DNA of 6,348 nt, from assembly GCA_017550775.1 (NCBI GenBank), contig JAFZOA010000056.1:1-6348 (forward strand), written 5' to 3'. The notes beneath the pieces are model-generated. The model was not told the DNA's origin, did not search any database, and saw only the letters and a list, made by a program, of their open reading frames with translations. The number at the start of each line of letters is the position of its first letter. Positions within the stretch are counted from its first letter, which is position 1. Origin of the DNA: Ruminiclostridium sp. (lineage in GTDB: Bacteria; Bacillota_A; Clostridia; Oscillospirales; Ruminococcaceae). Shown piece by piece: positions 4,685 through 6,348 of the stretch. Position numbers and translations under genes: made by a program.

Positions 4685-6343
4685 TTATTTCCGATATCCC
4701 ATAGCCATAGCGATCTCGTTAACACTGGCATCGTCCTCGTTGAGCCCGAGATCTTTGAGCGCGGTCTGAACATTTCCTTCGGTGTATTTGCGAGTATTCT
4801 GATCCTTAGCACCTAAATTACAAAGCTTATTGGCGCGCTTGAGAGCGAGCCTGTTGTAAGCCTTCAGTAATACGTCCTTGTCATTGTACTTGAAGTTCGG
4901 ATCGGGACCGTCCTTGATGTTACCTGTATATACACCGAGCATTTTGAGAGCTACCATTTTCGCCTCGTTATCATTGAGGACTATCGGGGTCACCACATTC
5001 TGCGCGGGATCTCCTGCCAGAGCCTCTGCCTTGATCTTTGCGGCTTGCTTGTCAAGGTATGACTTCATGTACGCCTCGCGGTCATTGTTTTCCTGACTCT
5101 CAAAACCTTTGTTTAAGAAATCCGATACGCCCTTTGTCAGCAGACTTGTGCCGCTCGAAACAAGCCCTAATATTCCCGATCCAATGCGGCTGCCGACAAA
5201 AGGTGCAACTGCACTGGCTACGGAACCTAACGCCCCGATACCGGACATCAACGCGGAATAACGATTCTTCTTGTGTTTGGTTTTTGCGTCAAGACCCGCC
5301 ATTTCGTTGATCTTAAAAACAGTATTGTTTATTTTGCGGTTATTGTCGTTCCTATTGTTATTGTCTTTTACTATCAGCGTTCTTGTAATATTACTACTGT
5401 TAACATTATTGAGATTTGCTATCTTTTTGTAGTGTCTGGACGCAATGACCGAACCTACCGTATCAACCACGCCTCCGGCAACTCCCAATACGCCGCCTAT
5501 GGTAGAGAAGACATTCCCGACATCACTTGCATTATTAAGCCCCGATGCTCCCGAGCCGATCTGTGTTAATCCGCCAAGAGTTTTAATCCCCGCGGAAACA
5601 GAACCGAATATAGACTGTTTGCGCGCGATACTGTTTCTTCCCTTTGCGGCGACAGCCTTTCTGCCGTTTCTGTACATACCGTAAATACCGCTCAGGGCTT
5701 TGACGGTTCCCGCCGCAATATGTCCTATATTCAACGCGGTATTATGTTTTGCAACTTTTTCTCTTTCTTCCGCTTTTGCTTTTTCCACGTCAAGAGCGGT
5801 TTTAAACGAAAGCGGATCTTCATCGATGTTTGTGAGATCCGATCCGGGCGCGCCTGCGATCGCCGTTGGTTTAAGCTCAGCCATGCTCTTTACGCCTAAC
5901 TTGCTTCCGCTGCTCACCGCACCAAAAGCACCGGTCGCGTACCCAGCAACCTTGTCCGTTGCGTCCAGAAAATTATGCACTTTTTCCTCTGTGGTCTCCT
6001 GCATATCGGCCGGTAAATTGGCTTGCCGTGTCTGGAACTGAAACAGCTTCTCTAAATCCTGTTCTTCCTGTTGTGCCTGTGTCAGTACCTGATTTCCGCC
6101 CGGCTGTTGTTCCTCCGGCTGTTCTTCCTCCGACTCCGGTTCTTCCTCCGGCTGTTGTTCCTCCGACTGTTCTTCCTCCGGCTGTTCTTCCTCCGACTCC
6201 GGTTCTTCCTCCGACTCCGGTTCTTTCTCCGGCTGTTGTACCGGCTGTGCCGGTTGTTTTTTCTCCTGCTCCGGTTGTTTTTGTTCAGTCGTGAGCACTG
6301 CCGCTTCATTCAGATTTTCTCCGGTATTATTCGATGCTTTCAC
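4685..6343 (-). CDS. Gene A: unrecognised paralogous protein with Pro/Glu/Gln repeat tail, probably 5' partial
   Basis: From GTG 6343 the product is 552 residues. Only 5 bases remain upstream, they hold no stop, and no ribosome site can be seen, so the true start may lie outside the window. Parts: short Asn-rich start (1-12); Pro/Glu/Gln repeat tail (21-82); motif 'DLEKLFQFQ' (96-104); 'MQET' (114-117); charged helix (178-199); Gly-rich hydrophobic segment 1 (about 240-305); Asn-rich loop (310-340); 'KINEMAGL' (344-351); segment 2 (361-414); basic helix (422-441); helical C-terminal region ending AMAMGYRK. It matches B and C across the conserved body but lacks their N-terminal NDY-type motif in the visible part. 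The coding DNA appears more AT-rich than gene C, most clearly across the Asn-rich loop. No known domain or secretion signal is recognised. Confidence 0.9.
   Translation of the reverse strand: MKASNNTGENLNEAAVLTTEQKQPEQEKKQPAQPVQQPEKEPESEEEPESEEEQPEEEQSEEQQPEEEPESEEEQPEEQQPGGNQVLTQAQQEEQDLEKLFQFQTRQANLPADMQETTEEKVHNFLDATDKVAGYATGAFGAVSSGSKLGVKSMAELKPTAIAGAPGSDLTNIDEDPLSFKTALDVEKAKAEEREKVAKHNTALNIGHIAAGTVKALSGIYGMYRNGRKAVAAKGRNSIARKQSIFGSVSAGIKTLGGLTQIGSGASGLNNASDVGNVFSTIGGVLGVAGGVVDTVGSVIASRHYKKIANLNNVNSSNITRTLIVKDNNNRNDNNRKINNTVFKINEMAGLDAKTKHKKNRYSALMSGIGALGSVASAVAPFVGSRIGSGILGLVSSGTSLLTKGVSDFLNKGFESQENNDREAYMKSYLDKQAAKIKAEALAGDPAQNVVTPIVLNDNEAKMVALKMLGVYTGNIKDGPDPNFKYNDKDVLLKAYNRLALKRANKLCNLGAKDQNTRKYTEGNVQTALKDLGLNEDDASVNEIAMAMGYRK
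6106..6234 (-). repeat. Degenerate 15/18-bp in-frame tandem repeat in gene A
   Basis: Eight back-to-back units run without a break: 15-bp units of the form GTTcTTCCTCCGgCT (at 6106, 6121, 6154, 6169, 6184) and 18-bp units starting CCG (at 6136, 6199, 6217). On the coding strand they give penta- and hexapeptides of the type (P/S)EE(E/Q)Q and (P/S)EEEPE. Lengths are multiples of three, so gain or loss of units keeps the frame. The encoded tail is strongly acidic and expected to be disordered. Confidence 0.9.
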
Positions 6344-6348
6344 AACAC

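Noticed and set aside
6106..6234. Possible CRISPR array
   Set aside because: Units are 15/18 bp, contiguous, without unique spacers, and encode a low-complexity peptide in frame.
6082..6309. Minus-strand frame encoding an Arg/Asn/Ser repeat peptide
   Set aside because: It is the shifted reading of the 15/18-bp repeat inside gene A; the gene A frame continues through it into conserved sequence.
1387..6343. Type VII secretion (LXG/WXG100) substrates
   Set aside because: No WXG motif or LXG-type N-terminal helical domain is visible, and the conserved C-terminus does not fit YxxxD/E. Secretion by another route cannot be excluded.
1387..6343. Contractile injection system cargo or pore-forming toxin
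   Set aside because: Disordered N-terminal linkers and Gly-rich helices would suit such roles, but no sheath, baseplate, ATPase or immunity gene is in the window, so it stays a hypothesis.

Overview
The window looks like a chromosomal segment from a moderate-GC Gram-positive bacterium, most plausibly a clostridial (Ruminococcus/Oscillospiraceae-like) gut or rumen organism. This rests on strong AGGAGG-type ribosome sites, GTG and TTG starts, stem plus T-tract terminators, and an ammonium transporter with a fused P-II domain. The taxonomic call is inference only.

Layout. At 1-1086 (+) lies the 3' part of an ammonium transporter gene whose product carries its own C-terminal P-II (GlnB/GlnK-like) regulatory domain. 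At 1087-1386 there is a roughly 300-base non-coding convergent region with several hairpins. One of them (about 1266-1305) probably terminates transcription from both sides. From 1387 to the right edge, on the minus strand, sit three tandem genes read right to left: gene A (4685-6343, probably cut at its 5' end by the window), gene B (2972-4663) and gene C (1387-2940). Gaps of about 20-30 bases, each carrying a ribosome site, suggest one operon ending at hairpins just after gene C. Its promoter would lie outside the window.

The three operon genes are diverged paralogues of one another, and I do not recognise the family. They share a plan: a short acidic-aromatic N-terminal motif (seen in B and C), a disordered linker of very different composition in each copy, a second related acidic-aromatic motif followed by a conserved 'QET' element, a charged helical stretch, two Gly/Ala/Ser-rich hydrophobic segments that look like an internal duplication, a helical C-terminal region, and a nearly invariant C-terminus ending AMGY-x-K. 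None has a visible signal peptide, lipobox, LPXTG motif or known catalytic motif. A conserved body with a variable tail would suit a set of related structural, membrane-active or exported/loaded proteins, but no function is shown by the sequence. This tandem family is the most interesting content. Nothing in the sequence links it to the neighbouring ammonium transporter, which is convergent and probably an ordinary housekeeping gene.
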